The notes below the pieces were generated by a model. It was not told the origin of the DNA, ran no database searches, and saw nothing but the letters and a program-made list of their open reading frames with translations. A program made the position numbers and the translations under genes. Shown here piece after piece: positions 12,544-23,646 of a stretch of 64,000 nucleotides of DNA. This stretch comes from Agrypnia vestita (taxonomy: Eukaryota; Arthropoda; Insecta; Trichoptera; Phryganeidae), in NCBI GenBank assembly GCA_016648135.1, contig JADDOH010023140.1, positions 124,001 to 188,000 on the forward strand, given 5' to 3'. Numbering within the stretch: the stretch's first letter is position 1; every line of letters starts with the position of its first letter.

Positions 12544-13019
12544 TAGATGCAACGAATACGAATATTCGTATTCGCCGAATATCATCACGAATAATAAAAA
12601 CAAACTATTTATAACTGAACGGAATGCAAATTACGATTTGGCTGTGCATCGTGTATCCGAACACACCTACGCACTCTGTTATCAGGAATTCCCTTAACAT
12701 TAACCTGAGAACTCAACGAATCAATGGATTTGTTGAGTTCTCAGGTTGTCAATTGTTACCTGTTTCACAGCATAACATGAGTTTTGAACATGAGGAATGT
12801 ACAAACGAATAAAAGAAATCGCCTAACGCCTGAAAAGTTCAAATGTTGTGCTTTTTTAACAAAAATTTGCCGATCGTAAATTTTAATTATTAATTCTCTT
12901 AGTAAAAAAAAGAACAGTGGTGTGTTAGTCCATTACCTTATTGAATTATTCGTATTCTTATTCGCCGAATACTAGGTTTGATATTCGTATTCGTGAAAGT
13001 AGTATTCGTTGCATAACCA
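12544..13019. mobile_element. Non-autonomous hAT-type element
   Basis: The 476-bp element is flanked on both sides by GTCACGAC (12536-12543 and 13020-13027), an 8-bp target duplication as expected for hAT transposons. The ends are imperfect inverted repeats, TAGATGCAACGAATAC on the left and TGGTTATGCAACGAATAC on the right (read inward), followed by further AATACGAAT/ATTCGTATT repeats. At 12706-12752 there is a hairpin with 16-bp arms, AACCTGAGAACTCAAC and its complement. No transposase is encoded, so it would depend on an autonomous hAT elsewhere. Confidence 0.8.
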
Positions 13020-13027
13020 GTCACGAC

Positions 13028-14504
13028 CGATCATGTGCGTTTCAATAAAGTCATATTTTAAGGATTTTTATGATAAAAATTATAAATTAAAACATTACCC
13101 CACATTATCCATACTGATTCATAGAATATAATTAATATTTATGAATCTATTTCATATATTTTCATCGGTACTTGTAATATGTGAAATTACCCTATTGTCA
13201 AGAAATTATAAGACAATTATACTCTTATAAGAATTTGACGATTGCCAAAATGTCGTATAAGAGTATAATGCTTCTTCTAGGAGTATTTAATACTGGTCAT
13301 GAATTGTTAGATGAAGTAATTTATTAATAAAGAAAATGAAATAATAAAATGAACTTTTCCTTTAACATAGTTATAAAACGAGAACGAGGAAAAGTAAGCA
13401 GGAAAAATATTACATAACGAATTTAATTATTTTACTTTAGATTGCGTCGGTCACTTTGCATTGCCGGAGTTTCGCGGACTTGGCTTTACTTTTCCCCTAC
13501 GATTTACACCTTCTTTTGAAGCGATCACGAGTTGGTTTTTCTCGCCGACCGCGGGTTTTCCTCCAGTGACGCCTTCTGCTATTTTTCCGGCGCTCTCCCC
13601 TTGACACGGTTCCGAGAGCGGGCGTGGACGACCTTGCGCGAGTGTGCAGCGCGGTGTGCGGGCGAACTGCATTGTCGCTGCACGCCAACACGCGCTCGCC
13701 TCGGCTCCCTCGCTTGGCGCGTGTTTGTGCTTCGCGAATTCGCTATTCCCCATTCGGTACGAAATGACTCCAACTACTTTCGAAAATCAAACAGATTTTT
13801 ACAAACATTAGAGCTATCGCACGTTAGCGATAAATATTTTATTTGCAGCAGCCCTAAATGGTTGGGCTGTGGGCTTGCGTTCAGCCAGTATTCAGGGCCT
13901 TTTTGCTATTAATTTTGTTTTATTGTTTTAATGTGTTTATTCAAATAAATACTACGAAAATATTGCAGCACCACTGTAACTATTCTAGGTATGTTATAAA
14001 CATGTGAAATTTCATATGTAATGTAGTAGTTTAGGTCATAACCACAATTTTTAGAACTACAGTTATGAATAATCAAATTAAATTAATTATTTACATTATA
14101 TGTATAACTCTATTACTTTAAAATATATAGCGACTTAATATACTGCCATGAAATGTACTGCCAAGGAATCGAGAAATTAATATTTAAGACAAAGAAGTTC
14201 GACTGCCGTGCATTTTCTATTGATATTTCTATAACAAAGCCATCTATTAAGTCTGTGAAAATAACCTAGAAACAATTTGCTGTTAAATATCATCGCTGTA
14301 TATATAATTAATCCTATGTAACGTTTTAAAACATTTTGAGACAATCGAATAAAACTGTTTTAAAAAATGATTGCACAGACTAGATTTATAAAAAAATATA
14401 TTTTAAATTATTACCAGGCAGACTTTCCACGGCAATTTTTTTTTTTAGTATATCTCCATTATTTATATGGAAAATTGACAAATTGATTCGTTCATCTGAG
14501 AATG
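13028..14504. other. Unassigned DNA with GC-rich island at 13440-13760
   Basis: The island is rich in CpG and open in several frames (up to 126 codons) on both strands with no domain. The flanks are AT-rich. Confidence 0.35.
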
Positions 14505-14506
14505 TA

Positions 14507-14572
14507 CAGTATCCGGCAAACATTTTGTCTTCTGCGCATTCCCCCGCTACGCCAAAGAATTGCCGGCAACTG
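14507..14572. mobile_element. TA-target MITE, internally deleted copy
   Basis: The 66-bp element begins CAGTATCCGGCAAAC, ends GCCGGCAACTG, and is bounded by TA on both sides. It is a shortened version of the 143-bp element at 44779-44921: both share CTTCTGCGCATTCCCCC next to the right end. TA duplication and CAGT termini fit a Tc1/mariner-type MITE. Confidence 0.7.
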
Positions 14573-14946
14573 TACTAAACGGCACATAGGATTTTTTATT
14601 TTTATTATTTTTTTTTTTTTCATTTATTGGTTTTCTTACAGCTATATAATTAATCAATCTTGAAAAAAAACAATAATTGATGTACAGAGTTTTGGGCCAA
14701 TTACAAGAAAACACATATATACAATCGATAAAAAAAATAAGAAAAAACATGTCCAATAGTGAGTTTGTGTGAGTGTGTGTATTTGTGTGTTTATTTATTT
14801 ATTTTGTTTTGGGAAAAATTAACAGCAAAACAATCTTAAAATTTTTCCACTGAATTTAAAAATTTACTTTAACATACATTAATAGCGAATGGAGAGGGTG
14901 GAGGGGAATGTGGGACGGGAGTAGAAGGGAAGATATAATGTACAAA

Positions 14947-15672
14947 TTAGTTTGGGTGCGGTAGTGTAGATATTGTTTGTTTTATGTTTCTTATTGTTGC
15001 GTTGAAAATGTCAATGTGGTGATAGTTTGTGTTAAATGAATTTGTGGATCTGTACATAAAGGAGTTTTGTTTTGAGTTGGTCTTACAAAAGGGGAGATGA
15101 AAAGTAGGTGAATGTCTGTTATTGCGAGTTGGGATGTGGTAAGATATTCGTTGAAGAAGTTCCGGACTATCAACTAGATTGTGTGTTATTTTGAATAGCA
15201 TCACCGCGTCAGCTATGTTTCTTCGACGAGTTAGGGTCTGCATGTTAAAAAACTTCGCAGAGTCTTCATTGCTTATATGAGATCTAAATGAACGGAGGTC
15301 TAGGTATCTTAGGAATCTGTTTTGGACGCTTTCAATTCTATTTTCGTGTACTGCATAACCTGGATTCCACACCTGAGATGCATATTCTAAAATACTACGA
15401 ACGTATGAGAAATAAAGTGTCTTGAGGGTACTGATATTTTTGAAATGTTTACATGTGCGTATGACAAAACCAAGCATAGATGATGCGTTGGTGACTATGT
15501 AATCGATATGTTTGTTGAAATTTAATTTACTGTCAAGTATCACCCCAAGGTCTTTGCTTTCGGATTTGGTAGATAATGTTATATTATTAATTGAATATTC
15601 ATTAGAGAATACCTTTTTATTTCTTGTAAAGCGTACAATGAAGCATTTATTTCCAGGCTGTGGGCATTGCAT
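14947..15672 (-). pseudogene. LINE reverse transcriptase C-terminus, 5'-truncated
   Basis: An open frame of 241 codons encodes the end of a non-LTR retrotransposon polyprotein downstream of the catalytic domain. Landmarks are SKDLGVILDSKLNFNKHI at about residues 39-56, SILEYASQVWNPG at about 90-102 and ESVQNRFLRYL at about 112-122, typical of Jockey/CR1-group elements. It ends LPHPN and a stop. The frame has no ORF1, endonuclease or catalytic YADD block, so the copy is 5'-truncated near 15705, where GC-rich non-element DNA begins. The 3' untranslated part runs to an A-rich tail (T-rich on this strand) near 14600-14630. A second copy of the same family lies at 46410-46645. Confidence 0.85.
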
Positions 15673-15705
15673 TATATATACAGCGACGATATTAATTTAT
15701 ATAAT

Positions 15706-16044
15706 AATTATTTTTCTCTGTGTTCCGTTCCTCTGATCGTTGAACCTTTCCCGGCCAACTCCTCGGAGAAATCAAGTGCTCGATGTGCACGGTGCTCGCC
15801 AGAAGTGCTCTCAAGATTTACCGAACCTTCGCCGCCTGCATGAGCGCACGTGCGCCATCGCGTATTACCGCGCTTGGGAGAATTGGATATCGCCTGTGCC
15901 CGATTCCGTGGCAAACAGCTGATTGAAAATGCATTGTTCCGACATGTCGAGACGTTTAGCATTTACTTAGCAACTTGGAAAATGGAACGTGTTGATTTAC
16001 CATGTCGAGTGAGTTTGTTAATATTGATACAACTATAGGATTGA
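15706..16044. other. GC-rich unassigned DNA
   Basis: CpG-containing sequence next to the LINE. Several short frames (60-84 codons) on both strands have no domain. Confidence 0.3.
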
Positions 16045-16145
16045 AGTACTTGTTTGGTCTAGCGGAAAGATACTCGTCTAGTGAGCGAGTGATCAGAGAT
16101 TCGATGCCAAGAAGTTTGTCAAATTTTTAAGCGTTTGGCCCCGTT
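16045..16145 (+). repeat. Possible tRNA-derived SINE head
   Basis: TTGGTCTAGCGGAAAG resembles an A box and AGATTCGATGCC a B box at tRNA-like spacing. The flanks do not pair as an acceptor stem, so a functional tRNA is unlikely. Confidence 0.4.
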
Positions 16146-16273
16146 TGAAAATTGTAGAGATTATTTTCAATTTTATTTTGTATAATCAAATTGAGATCTA
16201 TCATAATAATAATTCAATGTTTTCAGCGACCTTATGACATTTCGCGTACTCGTTTATAGAAACAAAAACACTC

Positions 16274-16576
16274 GGTCGTATTCTGAAATAACCAATATTG
16301 CTATATCTGTATCTTGACAGTTATAGCATAACTTTGTGACGCCGCCAATTTTGAAGTTTTAAGTTCCAGAGGTTTGAAATTAATGAATTCAATCAATTAG
16401 GAAGCTCGTTATTCATTATTGTGAATAACTTAACGTTTGTTTACACTTTAGAGCTTTCTGGTTGATTGAATTCATTAACCTGTCAAACTCAAAACGTCGA
16501 AATTAGCGGCATCACAATATTACACAAAACTGCCTAGATACAGAAGTAACAATATTGCTTATTTCAGAATACGGCC
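16274..16576. mobile_element. Foldback MITE with long inverted arms
   Basis: The left arm begins CGGTCGTATTCTGAAATAAC and the right arm, read on the other strand, begins CGGCCGTATTCTGAAATAAG. The pairing continues for roughly 140 bp per arm through GTGACGCCGCCAATTTTGAA / GTGATGCCGCTAATTTCGA and ATGAATTCAATCAA in both, around a short spacer. No coding capacity. Long, almost complete inverted arms are typical of foldback or MITE elements. Confidence 0.75.
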
Positions 16577-18259
16577 GATTATTTGGTTCAAAGTTGTCAC
16601 AAAAATATATAATATAGGTCAACTGCCGAGAGGTTTAGTATGACCAATGTAAAAAGAATTCTCAATATAGGCATACTTCTCTCCGATTTGTGTACCATTA
16701 GCTCCATCTAAAAGAAAAAACAGACGATAACAGATTGAGGATGAGTCATGGATCTGTACTAATGAAACAATAAACTTTTTAGTTTAGTAAAATTTAGTTT
16801 TTAATAACCTAACATGTTTGATAAAATAAAGCACGATGTAGAAGATGATAGATGCCGGGAATATTTTAAATAGAGATTTTTGCCAAAAAAAGATATCTAA
16901 CCCTGTCAAAATACTGATGTACTACTCGTGAAAAATACGAGAATTATTTTGATCAGGAGTTTAGGTTTAAATAAAATCCTACCGATGTAACAATGAATGA
17001 AAACACTGTAGATTAGCTTTGTTGTGAACTTTCGTACTAGAGTGACTAATTTAGGTCACCAACCAACTGCAACGCCTCTGTCGGATAATGTTATGCAATG
17101 ATCGTACCACGCAGTACCTACCTACTTTGTGTATTTATTTATTTATAAAAAATTTCATCGATAGCGTGATTACGTCAAGATACACGCCCACCAAAAATTT
17201 TAAAAAAAGCCTTCCGTTTTATGAAGAAAAAAAAAATTTCCCTTTTATATTACATTTGACAAATTTGTTTATTTGTTATAATGTTTATTTGTTCAACAAT
17301 TGAGATATTTGCATGTGTCTAGTACCTACACAAAAAAATATTATCTTCTTAGTTCATTTAGGTATATATACAAATTAGTAATTATTAAAATATAGTATTT
17401 AGTAATTGTAAAGGCATTCATTTGTTAGTGTGAGTACACCAATTTGTAGATATATATATAATTATACTATATATATAGATATATATTAATTAATATATAT
17501 ATATACTATTATCTATGGCCTGATAATGGTTCTGCAATGGTACCCGCAACGTAAGTCAACGTAACGTGGCAGAATAACACAGAAACTCTAGAAGATTCTG
17601 AACAAAAAATTTGCTCCTCTGTCCAGAATGCTTAATTAATAATGCTGTCCAGAATAGTAAAACAACCAAAAACAAACTTATTTTTTAAAATTCATATAAA
17701 ATTCTGTAACATTTTCTGCATTTATACCAAAAATATACGTGTACGACGAAATGTCGTCAATTTTATTTCAAAATTATGTATATATGTATAAAAAAAGGAA
17801 GCTTTAGACACATATTTGAGCTTTTATTTTTTTATATCCATATACACAATAATATATTCCATTAAGAACGCCGAACAATGCAACCAAGGGTAAGGGGCTC
17901 TCTTACAGCACGGAGCCCTTGCTTTGAGCGCTCCCATTTGTTATACGGCCAATGTAGGGCAGGTCTAATGCACTTATACTAAATCAACCGGTACTGTGGC
18001 ATAATACGATTTACATAGATAATGTCGGCGGTTCGTGTTTATACATATAAGTGGTTCATGCGCTTTTAAAAAAAACATAACTTATTTCTTTAAAAAACTT
18101 CAATCAGTGCGTTATTATTTTATTTATTTGTAAGTGAATAATAAAATAATACACGCAATATATTGTAAAATAAAGGTACACACGGTGACATTATAATATC
18201 GACCTCACTGGACTATTTCCATTGCTACGTATTTTAGTCCCATACTTATTCATACATCG
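16577..18259. other. AT-rich unassigned DNA with TA microsatellite
   Basis: A (TA)n-rich tract lies at about 17445-17515. The rest has no supported gene or repeat. Confidence 0.5.
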
Positions 18260-18427
18260 CTTTCCATTTAAGAAAGACAATCGAATTAGTATGTGTAAGC
18301 CGCGCGTACGCCGCACATTGTTTCGTTGTGTTGGTGTTTACGGGTATAAACACCAACACAACGAAACAATGTGCCTCATACGCACGGCTTACACATACTA
18401 ATTCGATTGTCTTTCTTAAATGGAAAG
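18260..18427. repeat. Large near-perfect hairpin
   Basis: Two arms of about 80 bp pair almost fully. The left arm begins CTTTCCATTTAAGAAAGACA and the right arm ends with its exact complement, around a centre near TTTACGGGTATAAA. The only obvious imperfect zone is GCGCGTACGCCGCACATTG against GTGCGTATGAGGCACATTG. Pairing resumes weakly outside, with TTCATACATCGC against GCAATGTATGAA. It may be a foldback MITE or a source of hairpin RNA. Confidence 0.85.
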
Positions 18428-18514
18428 AGGTCTACTTAATTAAAGACAGCAATGTATGAAATACTTTTTTCTTTGAAGTACCAAAGTCTGGTGATGGTAG
18501 ATAGTAAGTTTATT

Positions 18515-18770
18515 TGCATTTCTATTGCGTCCGTCCGCCTATCCGTAATTTCGTTCAAATTCACGGCTAAAAAAACAAATTAAACGCCCGGAGACGGGGC
18601 TTGAACCCCGGGTCAGCAGCAAACCCGAACCGGCCGCTTAACGCATGTTGCTACCGCCGCCTCTCCGTGGACCGACAAAAAGACACTGTAAATATGTACT
18701 AGGGCTTAGCAAAATCGGCTTAGAAAGTCAATATTCCATCATTTTTGACGGGTTACAGCTAGTTGTAGAA
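18515..18770 (+). repeat. R3 family repeat with tRNA-like insert, copy 1
   Basis: Shared landmarks with the copy at 49.9-50.4 kb are AATTCACGGCTAAAAAAA, CCGCCTCTCCGTGGACC, TACTAGGGCTTAG and the tail TTTTGACGGGTTACAGCTAG. Between them, 18586-18668 read on the minus strand looks tRNA-like: GGTAGCAACATGCG (A box) and GGGTTCAAGCCCC (B box). This suggests a reverse-oriented tRNA-derived module within the family. Confidence 0.55.
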
Positions 18771-20241
18771 GTGTCTAAAATAGTAGTTCTCAAATCTGAA
18801 AAAATAATTTAAATACTCGTAACGTTACGTAATGTAACGAACAGTTATGTTTATTAAGCCATCTCGACATTCCTAAAGACTAAGTGTAATTAATTGTTTC
18901 GTTAAAATTACACCCCAAAACCAGTAACATAATAAATTAATTGAAACTATTTCTATTGTCGCCGACCTTCTGTACATTAGCATACTAATACACAGCATTG
19001 TACGTATTGTGTGTGTAGTGGGTAATAAGTGTGGCACATGTACTCGATAAACAATGTGCATCCACACACGCACACTCGCGTATTCCGATAATAACATTAG
19101 TATTCTCGCTTATGCACTCATACGCTGGAAATTTACGCACGTTTTTCATATCGAATCACAAAAAATACGGCACATCTTCGGAAAACTCATCGGAAACGAA
19201 ACGTTCGCCACCGCCGTTCCTAGTAAAGTAAACGAAGCCTTCGCGTATAAAGGGCCAAGCATGCAGTATGTAATTCGCGAAATGCATTGATGGAAAACAT
19301 TTCATCGCGGAAGTGCCGCGTTACTCGACGCCGCCGTCGACGCGACCCGGACGGAGTTGTATTACGGTAGTGCGACGTTGCCATTTTTCAGGTCAATCGC
19401 TTTATTGTCTTGATAAGCGCGGAAACTAGGGGGGGAAGGGCGTGACGTCACAGCTTATCACTAACATGACCCACCCCGCCCCGCGTTACATAACCCCCCG
19501 GTGACCTAATTTTCCTCCGAGCGTAATTTTCACTTTACGACTGATTAAAATATAGAACAAAGCAATGTGCTATTTATAATGTACTCGCCGATTTAACTAG
19601 TTTGAGTGTATTTTTAACTCTTGCCTCTTTCCACATGTCCGTACAGAGTATAATTAAAATAATTTGGAGAAAATCTGTTTACTATTTTTTATTTTATTTA
19701 TGTACCTACGTATGTCTATTTTCAATACGACATGTGTATGTGTTATATCTCGCCGCCTGTCAAATTATTTGCGTATTATTATGTCCGGCACCCCTAGCCG
19801 CTACACACGCCTAACAACCCTTTCCCGCCATTTTCGGCAAAGAAGGGCGAACGAAGCTTTTCGGTTCTATCAAATTTCAAAGGGGGGACATCTATTCAGG
19901 CTCCCCACCACCCGCCAATAATATTGTGCGCCCGGTCTAGCTTTCGGCGTTCCCACGCTGCCGAGCCCCGGGCTGGGGTAGGTAGTGCCATTCTTCGGAA
20001 CCAAATATCGGTAGGTAGGTACTCACTTGGCCCCCAGCTTTTCCCGAACGTCTAGGCAGATGTCAAGTGAATGTTTGCTTATTGCGGTGCAATGACCAAA
20101 TGTTCGTATTGATAAAAATTAGAATTAAAATACGTCATTATATTTTGGAAAATAAAGCGAAATTAAATATCTGTCTGACGGAATATTATCAAAATACATA
20201 ATTCTACTTTGGTAGAAAGCAATAACTTTGTGGTTTGACAT
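18771..20241. other. Unassigned DNA with GC-rich segments
   Basis: Two GC-rich parts, 19200-19510 and 19780-20050, interrupt AT-rich DNA. No gene was recognised. The first includes the TGACGTCA site listed separately. Confidence 0.35.
19443..19450. promoter_or_regulatory. CRE-like palindrome
   Basis: TGACGTCA, the full consensus for CREB/ATF-type bZIP factors, followed closely by CTTATC (a GATA-type site). The function is inferred only from the motif. Confidence 0.3.
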
Positions 20242-20445
20242 ATTAAAATAAATAAAAACACTTTTCTTTGTATTAAACCATTCTATTATTGTGCCAACCG
20301 GTATCGCTTAAACTTAAGCTTCATCAGGGCAACTTGATAACGGTTATTAAGTTGCCCTGATGAAGCTTAAGTTTAAGCGAAACCGGTTAGCACAATAATA
20401 AGTCATGGTTTAATACAAAGAAAAGTGTTTTTATTTATTTTAATA
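20242..20445. repeat. Inverted repeat of a Penelope-like terminal unit
   Basis: Arms of about 95 bp run outward from a short centre near GATAACGGTTATT. The left arm starts ATTAAAATAAATAAAAACAC and the right arm ends with its complement. Each arm contains the CTGATGA...GAAA core of a hammerhead ribozyme (listed separately). It is intact on the plus strand and changed to GATA on the minus strand. Penelope-like elements are known for complex, often inverted terminal repeats carrying hammerheads, which is the best fit. Confidence 0.7.
20345..20405 (+). ncRNA. Hammerhead ribozyme motif in an inverted repeat
   Basis: The core CTGATGA (20357-20363) is followed by stem II, GCTTAA paired with TTAAGC, then GAAAC at 20379. 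A minimal stem III (AC..GT) leads to a UA cleavage position. Flanking TTGC and GC..AA can form part of stem I. The layout is the minimal type I form described for Penelope-like elements. Activity cannot be judged from sequence alone. Confidence 0.65.
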
Positions 20446-21254
20446 CATAATTCTCTTTATGACAATGTCCGTCACTAACGCTACCAGATGGTGAGGCAAA
20501 AAAGCAAAAAAATAAACATAATTCACTAATGCTACCAAGACGTTACTAGGCTAGATGGGGCTGTTCGCATAGCCTTATTCGCGGCCGAAATATAGGTACA
20601 GTCAATGTACGTCATTTTTGACTGTTACAGCTATCGATACACCCAAAATATGAAAGTTATGGTAATTATTGTTATATATAAGAATATTTCGAGACACGTA
20701 TTTTATTTCGTAGAAATTCTAATTAAGTATAGGTCTTTTCATATAAGCTTGCAATTGAGTCAGTGTGGGTACAGTGCGTAATACGCGCATTGTTTCTTTG
20801 TGTTAAGTTTACAGATACAAGAGGGGCGTATGAAAAGCCCTACAACTTATTTTAAAACTGCGCGCCGTAGATATACAGAATATCAAAACTACCGCACAAG
20901 TACAGAAGTCCACAAATTCCAAGGTCGATGAAGTCTGACCAACACGACAGACCTCGATTTAAACCGAGTAAACATACCTATACATATAAGCACGTATTAT
21001 GTGTGTAGTTTAACCGCCTAGAGGTTTTTCATGACAAAAATATATATTTCTCATTTGCAAACAAGAATATAGATGATAACATAATGAGATGATCATACCA
21101 AAGCTCTCAGCGGTTGACCCGTACTACATTTTACAATTTGATTTCTTTGTCTATAAGATGCTTCCGAACGACTCCTATCAACCAATAATGGTTGTTGAGA
21201 TAAAACATGATAATTTTGTTGTCTGTCCGTAATTTCGCTATTAATGTTTTCCAA
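20446..21254. other. Unassigned DNA
   Basis: AT-rich. A TTTTTGACTGTTACAGCTA string near 20610-20630 resembles the R3 tail but is isolated. Confidence 0.4.
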
Positions 21255-21330
21255 ATAACCCTGTATATCAGGGCTTAGCAAAGGCGCGAACCAATGTTCC
21301 GTCATTTTTGACGGGTTACAGCTATTTTTT
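21255..21330 (+). repeat. R3 family tail fragment
   Basis: CAGGGCTTAGCAAAGGCGCG followed by CATTTTTGACGGGTTACAGC matches the 3' end of R3 copies at 18.7 and 50.3 kb. Confidence 0.6.
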
Positions 21331-21654
21331 TCTTATTAAAAGTACAGCCAGACATTTTTTATATCGCAGTGCTAGCCGGGTCGGCCGCGGAGCGGCTCCG
21401 CGCGCTCCACCCTCGGGGGAGGCGAGCCCTCAGCCAACCGGGCGCGGGCATCGGCCTCTGGAGGTAAACACTCCTACCCGGGCCGCCCCGCGCCCCCTGC
21501 CCGCCTGCAAAATATTAGCGGCTTGATTTAATCAATGCGCTTCGTTTTATTTAAGGGACACATTTGCATTTCATCGATTGACGAGCGCGAAACAAAATCG
21601 AGGTGGACGTATTTGTAATAATAATTGTGTTGAGATTTTAAAATTGATATGCTC
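21331..21654. other. GC-rich patch then AT-rich DNA
   Basis: 21370-21520 is strongly GC-rich without a recognisable gene. The remainder is unassigned. Confidence 0.35.
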
Positions 21655-22052
21655 ACTTACTTGCAATCACGCCGTTTCACACTCTGTCCTGACACGCAGC
21701 TCTCGCCTCATCCACATTCATACATCTTCGCATACAAGCTCGACGATTGTTAAGACTCCTAACAGGACCATCCTCCAGTATCTGGTTTATCTGGTCGTGC
21801 CACGTCTTCCGCGGTCGTCCTCTCTTTCTGGTGCAGTTACCGTTCTTTCCTCATTCATTCGCTCGACATGCCCAAACCATCTGAGCAACCCTTTTTTTCT
21901 TTCTGTCAACTATGCTTAGTTCAGCTTAATATTCTTTCCTAACATCTTAATTTTTTACTGTATCATAAATGGATTTTCTACGCATGCGTATAAGTGATCT
22001 CGTCTCTACAGCATTCAGTCTACTTCTACTCGTTCCGAAGTGTGGAGGCTTG
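21655..22052 (-). pseudogene. RTE-like LINE 3' end, decayed copy A
   Basis: Read on the minus strand this is homologous to the open LINE terminus at 56398-56915. It carries the same GGTCGTGCCACGTCTTCCGC-type segment (plus-strand complement of a TWHDQ-type block) and the ATCACGCCGTTTC end. The frame is broken. A (GTAA)-like tandem tail follows the stop region at 21655. Only the last part of the polyprotein remains. Confidence 0.75.
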
Positions 22053-22311
22053 TTTTACTTACTTATTTATATGTACATGTAAAGCTTCCATGAGTAGTGT
22101 CGAGACATCTGTTAAATGTCTCCCATTATATCGGAAGCATGGTCTTCGCTTTAATATTTATTTGAACACTTCGGATGAAGAAATTAGTAAATGCGTCAGA
22201 AACAATCAGATTCCTCCCAACTTTTAGAATTTATTCTTTAAAATAAAATAAAATATTTTGTGGTAACATTATTAATATAATTAATAAAAATAAACTTAGT
22301 TTTCACCACTT

Positions 22312-22520
22312 AGTCTTTGTCTCATCGACGACGCGTACCAGTGACACTGTAATATCACATAGATACGTCATACACGGTACAAAGACAGGCAGCAGTCTTT
22401 GCCTCGTCGATGACGCGTACCGCTGACACCGTAATATCACATAGATACGTTATACACGATACAAAGAGAGTCGAGAGTCTTTGTATCATCGATGACGCGT
22501 ACCGGTGACATCGTATTGCT
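22312..22520. repeat. Minisatellite, 82-bp unit
   Basis: Two and a half units begin with AGTCTTTG at 22312, 22394 and 22476, an exact 82-base spacing. Each unit contains TCGATGACGCGTACC (or a close variant), GACACTGTAATATCACATAG and ATACAC. Units differ at scattered positions. Confidence 0.9.
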
Positions 22521-22928
22521 TGTCCAACGTAACTTGGCGTGCGGCGAATTTGGAACTAAAACCCGCCCCGCCCGCACCCGGCGGTAACCCCTCGCCCTGT
22601 CATTCAGTTCATTCTCATCTTTGAGCGCGAGCTGTGTCATCTTGATTACCAATTTAAACTGAATTATTATGTCCAAAACATCCTAAACAGTCCGGGATGG
22701 TGCAAGAACATGCGCCAATGAAGTATTAAAGTTTTGCGAAGCTGAAAAAGCAAATAATGGACCGATGTTACCGTTTGACAGTTTGACAGATAGAACGGCC
22801 GCCATTTCTGCATGGTTTCTTTAGTGCTGCCCGACCAAATTTCTGTATTTAATACGACATGGGTCACCGGACATTCTGTACATTATGTATTGTGTAATAA
22901 TTTGACAACTTCTGTTACGCGACAGCGA
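22521..22928. other. Unassigned DNA
   Basis: A GC-rich fragment at 22535-22610, then AT-rich DNA. No gene was recognised. Confidence 0.4.
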
Positions 22929-23040
22929 CGCCTAGGTATAGAGGTACGTCACATAGATACGTCATACACAATAAAAAAACAGCCAGAAGTCTTTGTCTCA
23001 TCGATGACGGTGGCACTGTAATATCACATAGATACATCGC
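22929..23040. repeat. Detached minisatellite units
   Basis: ACATAGATACGTCATACACA followed by GAAGTCTTTGTCTCATCGAT and TGTAATATCACATAGATACA repeats the unit of the array at 22.3-22.5 kb, about 400 bp away. The intervening DNA was probably inserted into or grew out of the array. Confidence 0.75.
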
Positions 23041-23041
23041 G

Positions 23042-23165
23042 CGTTGTTATTAACTAACCAACTTACCGTCACTCTGTTTCCCCGCAAGGAACAGAGATGA
23101 TAGAACGTCACACTCTTCTGTCTGATGCAGCAATCTCGTCTCGTTCACTTTCTTACATTTTCTCA
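23042..23165 (-). pseudogene. RTE-like LINE 3' end, copy B
   Basis: A short 3' fragment of the same family as 56.4-56.9 kb: a plus-strand TTAACTAACCAACTTACC tandem tail, then the CACTCTGTTTCCCCGCA and ACGTCACACTCTTCTGTC blocks. It is severely 5'-truncated. Confidence 0.65.
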
Positions 23166-23362
23166 CCCGTTTTCTTCTCATATATGTTCAGGAACGACAG
23201 GTTGTTCTCAAAACTCACGACTATATTTTATTCATTATTCTCTCTTCCCCGTATGAACGAACATTTCCAAGTCATTATCGCCAAATACATCGCCTATTAA
23301 TCAGATTTTAATTGTTAATGACCCCATTCTTTGTTTATTCATCGTAAACAGCCTGTCCTAAT

Positions 23363-23646
23363 ACAGGGTGTCTTATAGCTAGTAGCAAAAACTTTACAGG
23401 TATATTCCTGCCTCGATAATGAGTTAAAAATGTTCAAGCAACCGTTTGCATTTTTTTTTCAATATTTCTGACTTATTTTTTGAAAAAAAAAAACATTATC
23501 TGATCGTTAAGTAACCTGTATCGATTATGAAAAAATCATTTGCTTCGATACAAATCAAATAAATGATAAAAACCTTATATAAAAAAAAACTATTTTCAAC
23601 TATGTATTGACATATTGGGTCGTAAAGTTTTTGCTACTAGCTGTAT
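23363..23646. mobile_element. M1 family MITE with clear terminal repeats, copy 4
   Basis: This is the best M1 copy. GCTAGTAGCAAAAACTTTAC occurs near the left end and its exact complement near the right end, about 280 bp overall. The outermost bases are CAGGGTGTCTTATA on the left and TATACAG (read inward) on the right. The interior shares segments with M1 copies at 0.5, 6.9, 10.8, 25.8, 35.3 and 55.7 kb. Noncoding. The target duplication is uncertain. Confidence 0.7.

Noticed and set aside
19985..20060. Exon ending in a GTGAGT donor on the minus strand
   Set aside because: The string GGGGCCAAGTGAGTACC and a short open segment LDICLDVREKLGAK are suggestive, but no acceptor, partner exon or domain was found.
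22312..22520. CRISPR-like array
   Set aside because: The 82-bp units are contiguous and diverged, without short repeats and unique spacers. It is a minisatellite in a eukaryotic genome.
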